This document shows positions 10,800 to 20,037 of a DNA stretch of 64,000 nt, in pieces; within the stretch, counting starts at the first letter, position 1; each line of letters begins with the position of its first letter. The notes below the pieces were generated by a model that saw nothing but the letters and a program-made list of their open reading frames with translations, did no database searches and had not been told where the DNA came from. The position numbers and the translations under genes are program-made. The DNA is from Limnanthes douglasii subsp. nivea (lineage: Eukaryota; Streptophyta; Magnoliopsida; Brassicales; Limnanthaceae), in contig JAUPFV010000003.1 in assembly GCA_036936605.1 (NCBI GenBank), positions 75,624,273-75,688,272 on the forward strand, read 5' to 3'.

Positions 10800-11351
10800 T
10801 ATCAGAATATATTATAATGTTATTTAAAATTAATTTGTAAGTGTTAATTGAATCTAATTTCAATAATTGAGTTAATTATTCTATTTCATGTATTTTAATT
10901 TAAATATGTTATCATTTTAATCGAAATTTTATAATCATCAATTATATTTTAAAAAAATAATTGTAATTTGATTTTGATACGTTTGAATAATATATTACTA
11001 TTAAATAATATATACCTATTAGACATATAATTGTATTAAAATTTTAAATTATTAGGTGATTCTTTAGATTCTTTCAAGCTTGAAGTGTTTATGGTTAGAT
11101 GAATTATATAGTTTATTGTATTTTCGAACTATTCAATATTAGAAGTTTATATGCATAAACATAAATTACTTGTAAGTTGTAAAGAACAAAATAAAAATTG
11201 AAAGCTAGGTAAGTGATTTAAATAACATTTAATAAAAAATAGAAGCAAAACAAACAATTCATTAAAAATAAAAACCAAACAAGTAACATAGTTTTCCAAT
11301 CAAATAAAAAAGAAAAACATTACAACGATAATGAAAATCAATTGCGAAAAA
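10800..11351 (+). other. AT-rich internal stretch of hAT, no gene
   Basis: Very AT-rich sequence between the left subterminal array and the 3' end of the minus-strand gene. I see no coding signal. Confidence 0.6.
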
Positions 11352-12840
11352 CTAAGGAGCTTCATCGTTGTTGTTGTTGTTAGGTGATGGACCTTGCAAA
11401 TGCATGTTCTCCATCATCTGTCGCATATACTCCGACTGTTGGGCTTGAGAGTTTGCAAATCGCTCATTCCATTGATCTTGTCCATGATGCCACTGCTCGT
11501 ATTGACCATGCCACTGCTCGTATTGACCATGCCACTGCTGGAGGTGACCAAGTTGATCATTCACCCCTACTTGCCACTGCTGTATCTGGCTAAGCTGGTC
11601 ATTTACCCCCCCCCTGCCAATTTTGAAATTCACCTTGCCATTTTGTAAAATCATCATGCCAAACCATTTGTTGAGTATGCGCAAACTCAGCAAATTCGCG
11701 ATCGGTTCGTCTTTGTTGTGGCGGTACTCGCGAAGAACCACTAGCATTTGGATCGAAAGACACTTCAGCCTCAACTCGATACTGAGTAGGTGGATTTGGC
11801 GGTTTTGTAAGACCGTTCGCAATATATATCTGATTCAAGTCTTCTCTATGGTGGTTCCATGCCTCTAATTTCGAAATCAACTCTCCATCCCAAGAGTATA
11901 TTTCCTGCAAACGCAAAGAGTTTCTACCTATAGCACTAGTCGGCCTCACCTTCACCGGAGTGTACATACTCACATCAGCTCCTTTCGAAACAAGCAATTT
12001 ACTCAATATCATCCCATAAGGTAGTTTATCCGTACCACACCTCGCAGCCATATTTCGAATCATCAAGCTGGGTAAATTAATTATTCCCTGATTTCGAATC
12101 ATAAAAGCAGTAACAAATGTTTGAATATATGAAAGCTGCGAATCATTGTTACTAGGTGGAAGAAATATACTATTTACCAATTTCAAAGCTAATTTCCCAA
12201 TACCATCCAAATTACCCCGCATGGCTCGAAATTTACCGCTAATTTCCGGAGCTTCCGCACCAGGACAAGTAAGAATCTCTACCGCTTCTTCGTAAGACAA
12301 AGGCCAATCAGCACTCCATATCGTAGGGCGATAACTAATGGGAGGTAATTTATTACCGGTATAGATATCATGGGTTGGAACGGAAAAAAGATCGTAGAAA
12401 TCAGTTTCAAAAAAACTAATGTTTTTACCATCAATCAAACAATTCAATCCTAAACCTCTTGGATCATTTTCGATTAATCTAGCCGTGGAATAAAACTTTC
12501 GCACTAGTTCTATATACCAATCACATTTGAATCTAGCTAGATTCATCCAACCTTGGCCATTAGTAGGCTCAATAAGTTTGAAAAATTTTTGCATACCCTC
12601 TATTTGGATCAGTTCCTCGTAGTTCAGAAACATACCAGACCAAATTTTTGTTACACCTCGACCTCCTTGCTGATTACTACGGATGCGAATCTCCCCCTCG
12701 GGGCGATGTTCGATAGTCTCGCTCTCCGTTACCTCATGCTCCATGGTATGCAACAACATTTCTTCCACCTCTCTCAATTCGGAAGTGGTTGGTTCACTAC
12801 GTCCACCTTTACGAGCATTCTTTTTTGTTTTCGAAGACAT
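11352..12840 (-). CDS. PF20167-like plant transposon protein carried by hAT
   Basis: From ATG at 12840 a 413-residue frame is open to 11599. Residues about 90-330 carry a pattern I recognise from the putative plant transposon protein domain (PF20167 type): WYIELVRKFYSTARL, then GKNISFFETDFYDLFSVP, then a helical part with IINLPSLMIRNMAARCGTDKLPYGMIL. The frame ends inside a run of nine C (plus strand, 11606-11614). In the next frame the protein continues without stop to 11352 as a Gln/Trp-rich repeat tail (QYEQWHGQYEQWHHGQ) ending NNNNNDEAP. Because WQGEFQNWQGG before the run has the same composition as the tail after it, I infer one protein of about 495 residues and a 1-base slip in the run, either real or a sequencing error. 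No catalytic residues are evident and the function is unknown. It is divergent from the transposase and lies inside the same TIR pair, so it moves with it. Confidence 0.8.
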
Positions 12841-12971
12841 TTGCGAAACCTGAAATTTAAATAGAGTTTGAAAAATATAAAAAAAATTTAGAGAAGTGTA
12901 GTAGAGAGAGGGGATAGATTTGTAGTGGAGAGGGAGAGATTTGTAGTGAAAAATATAGGAGGATGTAGGGT

Positions 12972-12980
12972 GTATTTATA
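12972..12980 (-). promoter_or_regulatory. TATA box of the minus-strand hAT gene
   Basis: The minus strand reads CTATAAATACA about 130 bp upstream of the ATG at 12840. The leader between is GA/CT-rich, as usual for plant 5' leaders. Confidence 0.65.
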
Positions 12981-13022
12981 GGGTAATTTTGTGTTTTTTT
13001 TTTTTTTTTTCTACTAGCCGTT

Positions 13023-13292
13023 TGATGACGTCAGCATGACGTCATCAAGCGGACCATCCGGCCACGCGTGCGGATGGTCCGCTTTTGGCCGTTGCCAACG
13101 GCTAGTTCGTTTGAACTAGCCGTTGGTTGAACCGGGGCATCCGGACGATCGTCCGGATGCCCCGGTTCCAATCGGACCATCCGGATGGGCGTCCGGATGG
13201 TCCGAATTGTCTGTCCGGGCGTCCGGGCGAAACTGTCCGGATGCCCCGGATCATGTGTCCGGACCATCCGGACGCCCATCCGGATGGTCCGG
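13023..13292. promoter_or_regulatory. Cluster of six perfect inverted repeats in divergent promoter
   Basis: In order: 11-bp arms at 13023-13033/13037-13047, each holding TGACGTCA; 12-bp arms at 13049-13060/13071-13082; 14-bp arms at 13095-13108/13113-13126; a 38-bp perfect palindrome at 13130-13167; 13-bp arms at 13173-13185/13192-13204; and 14-bp arms at 13259-13272/13279-13292. All arms match perfectly. The word ATCCGGA and its complement recur through the last four. GC content is far above the flanks. The position, between two divergent TATA boxes, suggests a shared regulatory region or a fold-back RNA source. Confidence 0.9.
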
Positions 13293-13331
13293 GCGATTTT
13301 TTTTTTTTTGTTTTTTCGGTTTTTTTTTTTT

Positions 13332-13359
13332 GGGTCTCCCCTATAAGTAGAGGAGACCC
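13332..13359 (+). promoter_or_regulatory. TATA box in hairpin loop, transposase promoter
   Basis: GGGTCTCC (13332-13339) and GGAGACCC (13352-13359) form a perfect 8-bp inverted repeat. The 12-base loop holds CTATAAGTAG, a plausible TATA box facing the transposase. ATG is about 300 bp downstream. Confidence 0.6.
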
Positions 13360-13517
13360 CAACACCAATACTCACACCTCTCAAACAACTCTCTACTTCT
13401 CTCTAAATCTATCTATTTGTTCGATAAGTTCTAGAAAACTACAATTAGTTATTTTACTTATTCTACTCCTACTTTCGAAATTGTTTGATTTTTGTTTTTC
13501 CGCAAATTGTTTCTTAG

Positions 13518-13608
13518 TTGTTATTAGTCTAAATTTAGTTGTTCTATCTTGTTATTAGTCTAAATTTAGTTGTTATATCTTGTTATTAGTCTAAATTGTG
13601 ATTTTATT
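13518..13608 (+). repeat. 31-bp tandem repeat in transposase leader, about 3 copies
   Basis: TTGTTATTAGTCTAAATTTA starts units at 13518, 13549 and 13580; the last unit is incomplete. It lies in the transcribed leader before the transposase ATG. Confidence 0.8.
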
Positions 13609-13657
13609 ATTAGTATTTTATTGCATATTTGAAAAAAAAACTGTTATTAGTTTTAAA

Positions 13658-15796
13658 ATGAATTCAAAACGTAGAAATACTGGGATAAACCCACCATCTA
13701 ATGTGGATCTCAATACCATGGATGATTTTTCTACAGAATTCCCTCACGTTGACACACTCTCCTCCCACGAAAGTGGTGGTGGAAGTACTAGTGGGGGGAG
13801 ATCTCGTAAGAAAACATCTTGGATTTGGAAACACTATACTCTATCAGAAGATGGTTTGTTTTGTTATTGTAAAGAGTGCAATAAACGTTATCTTCACGTA
13901 AGTGGATCTAGAAATATGGGCACTAGCACTATGGTAAAACATTTATCGAAACATGAAATATATGATCCTACAAAACCTAACCCAACTAATGTTTGCACGA
14001 ACCCTCAAACAGGTCTTCCTTTTGAGTTTAACCACGATACGTATAGGGAAGCAACAATGATTTATGCAGTCGGTAGTTTACAACCATTTAGTTTTGGGGA
14101 TTCTTGGAGATACGAAAATTGGATGCAAGTTGGGGTAAACCCACAGGCAACACGCATTCCACGTACCTCTTTGCGATCGCTAGCCTTTAAATATTATTTA
14201 CAAAGAAAAAAAGAGATTATTCAAACTATGCAGACTTTGCCATGGAATGTTTCGATTACTAGTGACATAGCTACTTTTACTGATTTAGATATGATATGTG
14301 TTACCCTCCATTGGATGGACGCCCAATGGGTCCTCCAAAGGAGAATTATATGGTTTGAATCAATTGGGAAGCATACCGCACAAATAATTAGGGAGAGTAT
14401 GACTGAATGCATGAATGTTTATGGCATTAAAAACAAGATTATGTCTATTTCGTTGGATAATGCATCTTCTAATATTAGTGCTATAACATATCTTATAGCA
14501 GATTGCAATCCTCCTTTTCCAAAATTGTTTCACACCAAATGTTTATGCCACGTACTTCAATTAATTGCGAAAGAAGGAATACGTAAGGTTCAGGGTGATT
14601 ATATTACCCCTATAAAAAATGGGATCCTATTTTGCTCGACATCCGCTGCTAAAAAAAGAGCTTTTAAAACACTTGTTCTTTCAAATGGGAAAAAATATAA
14701 GAAACTTTTATTAGATGTCGAAACTAGATGGAATTCTACTTACACAATGCTTGCACGTGCGCATGTTTTTAAAGAAGAGATATCGACGCTTTATAATACA
14801 TATCGTGAAACACCAATTGAACCAGATCATTGGAAATTTTGTGCACACATGTTAAGATTTTTAAGACTTTTTAAAGAAAACACCCTAACCTTTTCTTCAC
14901 AAAATCAACCTAATGCTCATTTGGCCCTTTTCACGATTGCTAATCTTGCCATGCATATGGATGAATTTAGATCACATTATGCATGCGTAGACATGGTGCC
15001 TGGAATGGAATATAAGTTCACAAAGTATTTTCATCCAATCCCTGATAGTTATTCATTTGCTTGCCTTTTAGATCCTTTTTCACGAAAAGAAAAATTTGAA
15101 TTGCTAGTTGATTGCTTTTATAAATCTGTACGGTTTCCTACAGATATACCACCGACCGAACCAATTGACCCTAAAGGATATATTAGCGGTATATATGATA
15201 GTTTGTATAATATCTATGATAAGTATGCTGCAAGATATAGATCAAATACATCTACAAATGTAAGCAGTAGTAACAATAGGGGTAGAGGGAGAAATACTAA
15301 CTATATTCGATTGGCAATGTTACGAAACAACAATGTTACAGAAACCCCTCAATCTGATAATGAGTTGTATAGATATTGGACCACTAGGTTTGACTTTACG
15401 AATTATCAAGACCAAGGTATTGAAGATATCATACGATGGTGGGGTACCAAAACTGAAGAGTTTCCTATTCTTTGCAGGATTGTTAAAGAGATTTATGCTA
15501 TACCTATGTCTACAGTTGCAAGTGAGTGTGCTTTCAGCCAAGCGAGGTTGCAATACACGACTAAGAGAACAAGATTGACGGGCAAAGCACTTGGAGTGCT
15601 TGTGGCAGTTAAGGATTGGACAGCGGCGGATAAAAGGATGCAAGACATAGAGTTCAGAGACGAAGTGAACGTAGACGACATCTTCGAAGATTATCCGGAT
15701 GATTACGAAGATACACTTGAACAAGAAATTGCGGAAGAAAACGAAGCTGACGGCGAAGATTTTACTTACGAAGAAGACGAAGCTGAAGATGAATGA
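13658..15796 (+). CDS. hAT-family transposase, 712 aa
   Basis: The enzyme cuts out and reinserts the element from its terminal inverted repeats in the nucleus. Residues about 52-100 form a BED zinc finger with C71-x2-C74 and H95-x3-H99 (CKEC ... HLSKH). Catalytic acids of the hAT RNase H fold are visible: D203 in ITSDIATFTD, D267 in ISLDNASSN and E623 in VASECAFS. FHTKCLCHVLQLIAKEG and LDVETRWNSTYTML are the typical middle motifs. IIRWWGTKTEEFPILCRIVKEIY starts the C-terminal dimerisation region. The last 45 or so residues are an unusual acidic tail. I chose ATG 13658 (MNSKRRN) because it leads into the N-terminal BED region; an in-frame ATG at 13598 adds 20 hydrophobic residues with no counterpart in the family. 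No stop or frameshift is present, so it may be active. Confidence 0.95.
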   Translation: MNSKRRNTGINPPSNVDLNTMDDFSTEFPHVDTLSSHESGGGSTSGGRSRKKTSWIWKHYTLSEDGLFCYCKECNKRYLHVSGSRNMGTSTMVKHLSKHEIYDPTKPNPTNVCTNPQTGLPFEFNHDTYREATMIYAVGSLQPFSFGDSWRYENWMQVGVNPQATRIPRTSLRSLAFKYYLQRKKEIIQTMQTLPWNVSITSDIATFTDLDMICVTLHWMDAQWVLQRRIIWFESIGKHTAQIIRESMTECMNVYGIKNKIMSISLDNASSNISAITYLIADCNPPFPKLFHTKCLCHVLQLIAKEGIRKVQGDYITPIKNGILFCSTSAAKKRAFKTLVLSNGKKYKKLLLDVETRWNSTYTMLARAHVFKEEISTLYNTYRETPIEPDHWKFCAHMLRFLRLFKENTLTFSSQNQPNAHLALFTIANLAMHMDEFRSHYACVDMVPGMEYKFTKYFHPIPDSYSFACLLDPFSRKEKFELLVDCFYKSVRFPTDIPPTEPIDPKGYISGIYDSLYNIYDKYAARYRSNTSTNVSSSNNRGRGRNTNYIRLAMLRNNNVTETPQSDNELYRYWTTRFDFTNYQDQGIEDIIRWWGTKTEEFPILCRIVKEIYAIPMSTVASECAFSQARLQYTTKRTRLTGKALGVLVAVKDWTAADKRMQDIEFRDEVNVDDIFEDYPDDYEDTLEQEIAEENEADGEDFTYEEDEAEDE

Positions 15797-15799
15797 TGT

Positions 15800-16340
15800 T
15801 TGTAATAGTTTTTTACTATTTTGTATTGTAATTTGAAAACATTTGTACAACTCCTGGCCCGCACGAGTATAAACTGTGAACGGCTAAATTATCCAAAAAT
15901 GACTTTACCTTTTATTATAACAACAACAAATGTATTATGAAATACTTATAACTTCATAAGATCTAATTTTGGTTTAAAAAATAATATCAAACACTTGTAA
16001 AATTTAAAACCAAATCACAATAGTAATCAAAATGTAATATTAAAATTATAACCGTAGAATTTGTAATATTTTAACATGATAAGATATAGTTTTGCTTTGT
16101 ATTAGATATAAAAACATAATAATAATAATATTCAAAATATGATAATAACATAAGTAATATTTAAAATTTTAGACTATATAATAATTACAACACTTAAAAT
16201 ATTAATAACCAAAACAAATTAATATTAACAAAAATGTAATAATAATTCTATAATAATATTCAATCTCAATATTTTTTAAATATAACATTTTGGATATAAA
16301 ATAAATAAAATCAGCATAATATTTACCAATAAACCACCGG
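15800..16340 (+). other. AT-rich internal stretch of hAT, no gene
   Basis: AT-rich sequence from the transposase stop to the right subterminal array. The transposase 3' end and polyadenylation site must lie here. No gene is seen. Confidence 0.6.
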
Positions 16341-16367
16341 TTTTTTACAAATAAACCGTGGTTTCGC

Positions 16368-16475
16368 AGTCCTGCCGGGTTGCGGTCTCGGCGGGTTGCG
16401 GTCTCGGCGGGTTGCGGTCTCGGCGGGTTGCTCCTTATGCGGTCTCGGCGGGTTGCGGTCTCGGCGGGTTGCAGT
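16368..16475 (+). repeat. Right subterminal array, same orientation as left
   Basis: One degenerate unit (CCTGCCGGGTTGCG), three perfect 16-bp units, the same GCTCCTTAT spacer, two more units and then GCAGTCCTAATGGGCCAGTTTCGCAG. The block from spacer to GGGCCAGTTT matches the left end almost exactly and as a direct, not inverted, repeat. Confidence 0.9.
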
Positions 16476-16538
16476 CCTAATGGGCCAGTTTCGCAGGTAG
16501 ACCGCCAGTTCTTAAGCAGGTTGTCAGCTTTAAACCAT

Positions 16539-16564
16539 GGTTCCTGAACCATTAGACACCTCTA
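16539..16564 (-). repeat. hAT right terminal inverted repeat
   Basis: Ends ...AACCATTAGACACCTCTA, the inverted counterpart of the left end (16/18). Confidence 0.9.
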
Positions 16565-16572
16565 GATATCAG
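16565..16572. repeat. hAT target-site duplication, right copy
   Basis: GATATCAG, identical to 10473-10480. Confidence 0.95.
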
Positions 16573-17136
16573 TATCCATATCACTGGGCAAAATGTGAAT
16601 AAGATAAGTAGGTGAATGGAAGAGATGGAGGTGAAACCGAGGGGCTCCAGCTTCGCTTAAAGGCAATATGTAGTTTACTCAATAAAGCTATTATAGTAAC
16701 CGAGCAAAAGCTCATCAAAAGTGCTCACAATCGCCTTGAGAAGAATAAACCTAGCCAACGTCAAATGAAGCAACTAAAAGAGCATGATCGAGGCTCAAGA
16801 TCAAGCTAAAGCAAACCGAGCATATGGCTTCGCTCATCCCCAAGCTCGACTGATTGGTATCGAGGCCAAGCTGAGCAACACCGAGTAGATGTGAGTAGAT
16901 CCGAGAGTAAAAGAAACTGAGTGGAGGTCGTTACCGAGCAGAGGACACTTCGAGCAGGGGCGAAGAGATGAGGTTGGCTGCGCGTGGTAAATAACTGAGG
17001 AGAATGTCATAAATAAACTCAAAGCTATTTATTAGTCAACCCATGTAACGCACTAAAACCATAGTAGTGGCTGTGATTTTAGGGCCATCATTATTGATAA
17101 TGGTCTAAGTGCAAGAATAATAAAACCACTGTTGGC
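16573..17136 (+). other. No recognisable gene
   Basis: Richer in G and C than most of the window, with recurring CGAGC words. Because the hAT target duplication joins it to 10472, it was contiguous with the degenerate Tat element or its flank before the hAT inserted. Open frames here lack family motifs. Confidence 0.4.
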
Positions 17137-17445
17137 ATGGCGTCCAGGGCCATTCTTGTTGATAGCGTCTATGGAATAAGCATGAGTATTATAATGGATT
17201 CAGCTCACAGAGCTCTGAGATCATGGGATATAATAAGTGCTATGATAAAGTCACAAGTCTTTGGTGCTATAATATCCATCGTAAGCTGTTCTTGGGGAAT
17301 TACAACTATGGGAGGAGCTAAAGGTGTTGGAGAATCAACAACTTCAGCTGTTGTCATATCTCTTGTTGGTATCTTCATTGCTGATTTTGCTCCTTCATAC
17401 ATCTTCTTCCAGGGAGCTGGAGATGCTTTGAAGACCTGTGTGTAA
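17137..17445 (+). pseudogene. TGD1-like lipid ABC transporter permease, C-terminal fragment
   Basis: About 82 residues from SAHRALRSWDIISAMIKSQV through GGAKGVGESTTSAVVISLVG to FFQGAGDALKTCV and a stop match the C-terminus of plant TGD1, the MlaE-type permease of the chloroplast inner-envelope ABC transporter that imports ER-derived lipid. The rest of the protein, including the transit peptide and first membrane helices, is absent. The sequence ATTCAG just before CTCACAGAGC looks like an intron acceptor, so this may be the last exon plus some intron rather than a processed copy. The upstream 15 residues in the frame do not fit TGD1. The next gene remnant (aldo-keto reductase) is in opposite orientation. 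I regard it as a fragment; a living gene would need exons that I cannot find upstream. Confidence 0.85.
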
Positions 17446-17884
17446 CAAGACTTGTGATTATCTTATCTTCTTCAGTTATAAGTCGGCCCTATTGTTGTTT
17501 GTTTAATGGGTAACCTAAGAGCATCCCAGTTATGTAGAACAGTCCCCCAACGGCAGTTGAGGGTGCTTAGTTTTGAAGGGAAAAGGTAGAGCTATTGTCA
17601 GAGAGGGTGACGCCAGAGCTCTTTCAGTAAAATAAATTTATATAGAGTATGAATAGTCAGATATTAGGTTTTAAATTTATTGTAAACTATGTGGATATTG
17701 TCACTGGATTGAGACAAAATAATCCATTTGGTTATTTGAGTTTGCGAGGACCCCAAACAAGAACTGCTTTGTATTCGTACTGAAGTTTCATACATAATTT
17801 TTTTTCTTCTCAAAAGCATATTATTTTTTGCCAGTTTGGTAGGGATTGACATGAAAGCTTAGAACATAAGGATGGAATCAAGCC
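17446..17884 (+). other. No recognisable gene
   Basis: Follows the TGD1 stop and may be its 3' untranslated and downstream sequence. Nothing else is visible. Confidence 0.4.
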
Positions 17885-19125
17885 AAGCTCGACGAAGTGC
17901 ATCCTTTTTTTTGCTGCCATATCTGCAACTCTCTCCAAACACCTTTTTGTTTTGCTCTATCTTTTCGGGTTGGAAGCTTGGTAGAAGCTATCCTATTAAA
18001 CAGAAATGATGTTGAAAAATTGCATATTAACATATTGATTAGATACATGTGGAGGAACAGCAGATTTTCAGTAATCTATTACTGTGGATGTTTGGATGAC
18101 ACGTTACCGAATAGTTTCCATAAATTATTGAAGTTTGTTCATGGGTTACTGAAGATGTACGGTATCGGTATCCGGCATGTACTCCTAACTAATCCATATA
18201 GGCCTATTTAATCAAAATATGAACCTTTTGGAATGTCATCATCTGATAGATTTTCGACCAACTGAGTCCCTGACGTAAAGAATCCACCTCCGAGGGGACT
18301 GTGTGCAACAATTCCAATTCCGAGCTCCCTAAAATAAATAATTAGAAGTTACAATTACAGTTTTGTGGATAGAAAGAGCCTTACATTTAGTTATAGGTGA
18401 TGCCTAACTTGCGTGTAGGAACTATATCTTGCTCGACATCCCTTGTCCTTAAGGACCATTACAACTTAACAGCGGTGATAGGATGAATGGCGTGTGCACT
18501 TCTGATTGTTGAAGCAGAGGCCTTTGCTAAACCTATGTACTTTAATTTACCTTCTTCGACAAGCTTTTTCAGTTCTCCCCTACCATTTGGTATGATTATA
18601 ATTATTACTAGGACGGTCTAATCCATTATGATTATCAAATATGGAGTGCAGAATTGTATATTTTATTTAGATATACCTACAGTGATTTTGATGGGAACAC
18701 CTTTCTCAACTCGATGCTGGTTATAAAGATCAACTCCAAGCCTATTCAAGCTTGCCTAGCAAACCGCCTCACATACAACGGATCGCCTCAACTTTCTCTC
18801 CACCCTTCTCTAATATCAAACCCAAACTTGGTAGCCAATTCAACCCTACCTCTTACCCCATCACTCTATAAAGCCTGCATATCAAAAATCGCATATCCTT
18901 GTTAGGATTTAGTGGGTACAAGTGTATGACTTATGAATGTTCCATGACAACGATTCACCACAAATATTTCATATATATAAATAAAGCCTCCATACCTTGC
19001 TAAGTAGCATCGTTGGTATGAGGCCTCTAAACATTAGAGTCGTCGAGGAAGGCGATGCCAGTGTTGACAACATGGTGGATGAGCGACACATATCGGCCTC
19101 CGGTTTTGGGGACAATAAAATACAG
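17885..19125 (-). pseudogene. Broken aldo-keto reductase copy
   Basis: All five exon regions of the intact gene at 32738-34362 have relics here in the same order on the minus strand. Exon 1 is near 19125-18998 (FLDDSNV instead of FLDTSDVYG). Exon 2 is near 18890-18675. Exon 3 is near 18590-18420 ([20 protein letters not shown], with a TAA after TAVKL). Exon 4 is near 18320-18226 ([20 protein letters not shown]). A shortened exon 5 is near 17985-17885 (FQPEKIEQNKKVF). Introns are still present, so it arose by DNA duplication and not by reverse transcription. The catalytic D of exon 1 region is disturbed and exon 5 lacks most of its length, so it is not functional. Confidence 0.85.
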
Positions 19126-20001
19126 ACATCCACATAAATATTTATTACATGTAGACAGAATGTAAAGGCGATATGAGTTTGACTTTGGTAAAAGGATTCG
19201 GCCATTGCAAGAGGATCGGTACTTTTGACATGGAGTTCAGTCACTGCACCGTACCTGGATGAATTTTGGTTTGGGTTAAGGTTCGGCTTATGAGTTCGCT
19301 TTTTGTTTGAGATGAAATCCAGATAGGGGTTCAACCAATAAAAGAGTTGAACGCTAAAGGGGCTGGATAATATAACTAATATATCAAGATGGTACTACGA
19401 ATACTATTTGATTAAAGCGCTGATCTCGAATATTAGTACAAATTGTTGGCAACATTGATTTGCTATTTTGAGAATCGTGTATTTTTCTGCTAATATACAT
19501 CTCATTTGTGATATGAGAGCAACACCTATAGCGGGTGGATATTTTTTAAGAATTTGTTTTAGAGAGAGAAAAACACTAAATGAATTGAGTGTTTAAAATT
19601 AATGAATTCTTTGTTAGAAATATAGATATTTCTCACATTCTTGAGACAGAGTCACTAAAAAATATTGAGAGACATATTGCGAGCTAATGGATACCACTAG
19701 ACACTTTTACTCCTTTTTTATTTTTTTAAAACAATGTGTATTTTTATGTTCTTTGTAATTCATTGTAACTATCCATCTATAAAATCAGATCCATTGTACA
19801 TGGGTATAGGCTCCTTGTTTGTTGTTTTTTGTTTGTTGTTAATATTTTATCTTGCAGGAACCAATATTACAAAGCAAACTGTTGATTCCAAACCGATAAT
19901 CCAAAGGTTGATTTCTTATCCTAGATATACTAAGCTAATGGCAAATTTTCTAAAAAGTGGTGCTTTTAGTATTAATATATGGAATTGAATTTGGAAATTA
20001 A
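19126..20001 (+). other. No recognisable gene
   Basis: AT-rich, with no family motif in any frame. The part near 20000 may be the 5' region of the copia relic that follows. Confidence 0.4.
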
Positions 20002-20037
20002 TTGATCGATAATGATCAACATGGAAGAAGATTTATG

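Larger units (their letters stand above)
10481..16564 (+). mobile_element. Two-gene hAT DNA transposon, 6.1 kb
   Basis: The element is bounded by a perfect 8-bp target duplication and by terminal inverted repeats TAGAGGTGTCAAACGGTT (left) and TAGAGGTGTCTAATGGTT (right, reverse complement), 16 of 18 matching. Inside each end is a G/C-rich tandem array of a 16-bp unit. Two genes lie back to back: a hAT transposase on the plus strand and a PF20167-like gene on the minus strand, divided by a hairpin-rich region with a TATA box facing each gene. AT-rich gene-free stretches fill the rest. The transposase frame is uninterrupted, so the element may be autonomous. Confidence 0.93.

Noticed and set aside
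13031..13558. Several Pro/Asp/Arg-rich ORFs over the hairpin cluster
   Set aside because: Their repeats follow from the inverted repeats; they exist in four frames at once, which is typical of repetitive GC-rich DNA.
15320..15850. 176-codon ORF antisense to the hAT transposase
   Set aside because: A shadow of the transposase coding strand; the plus frame has all family motifs.
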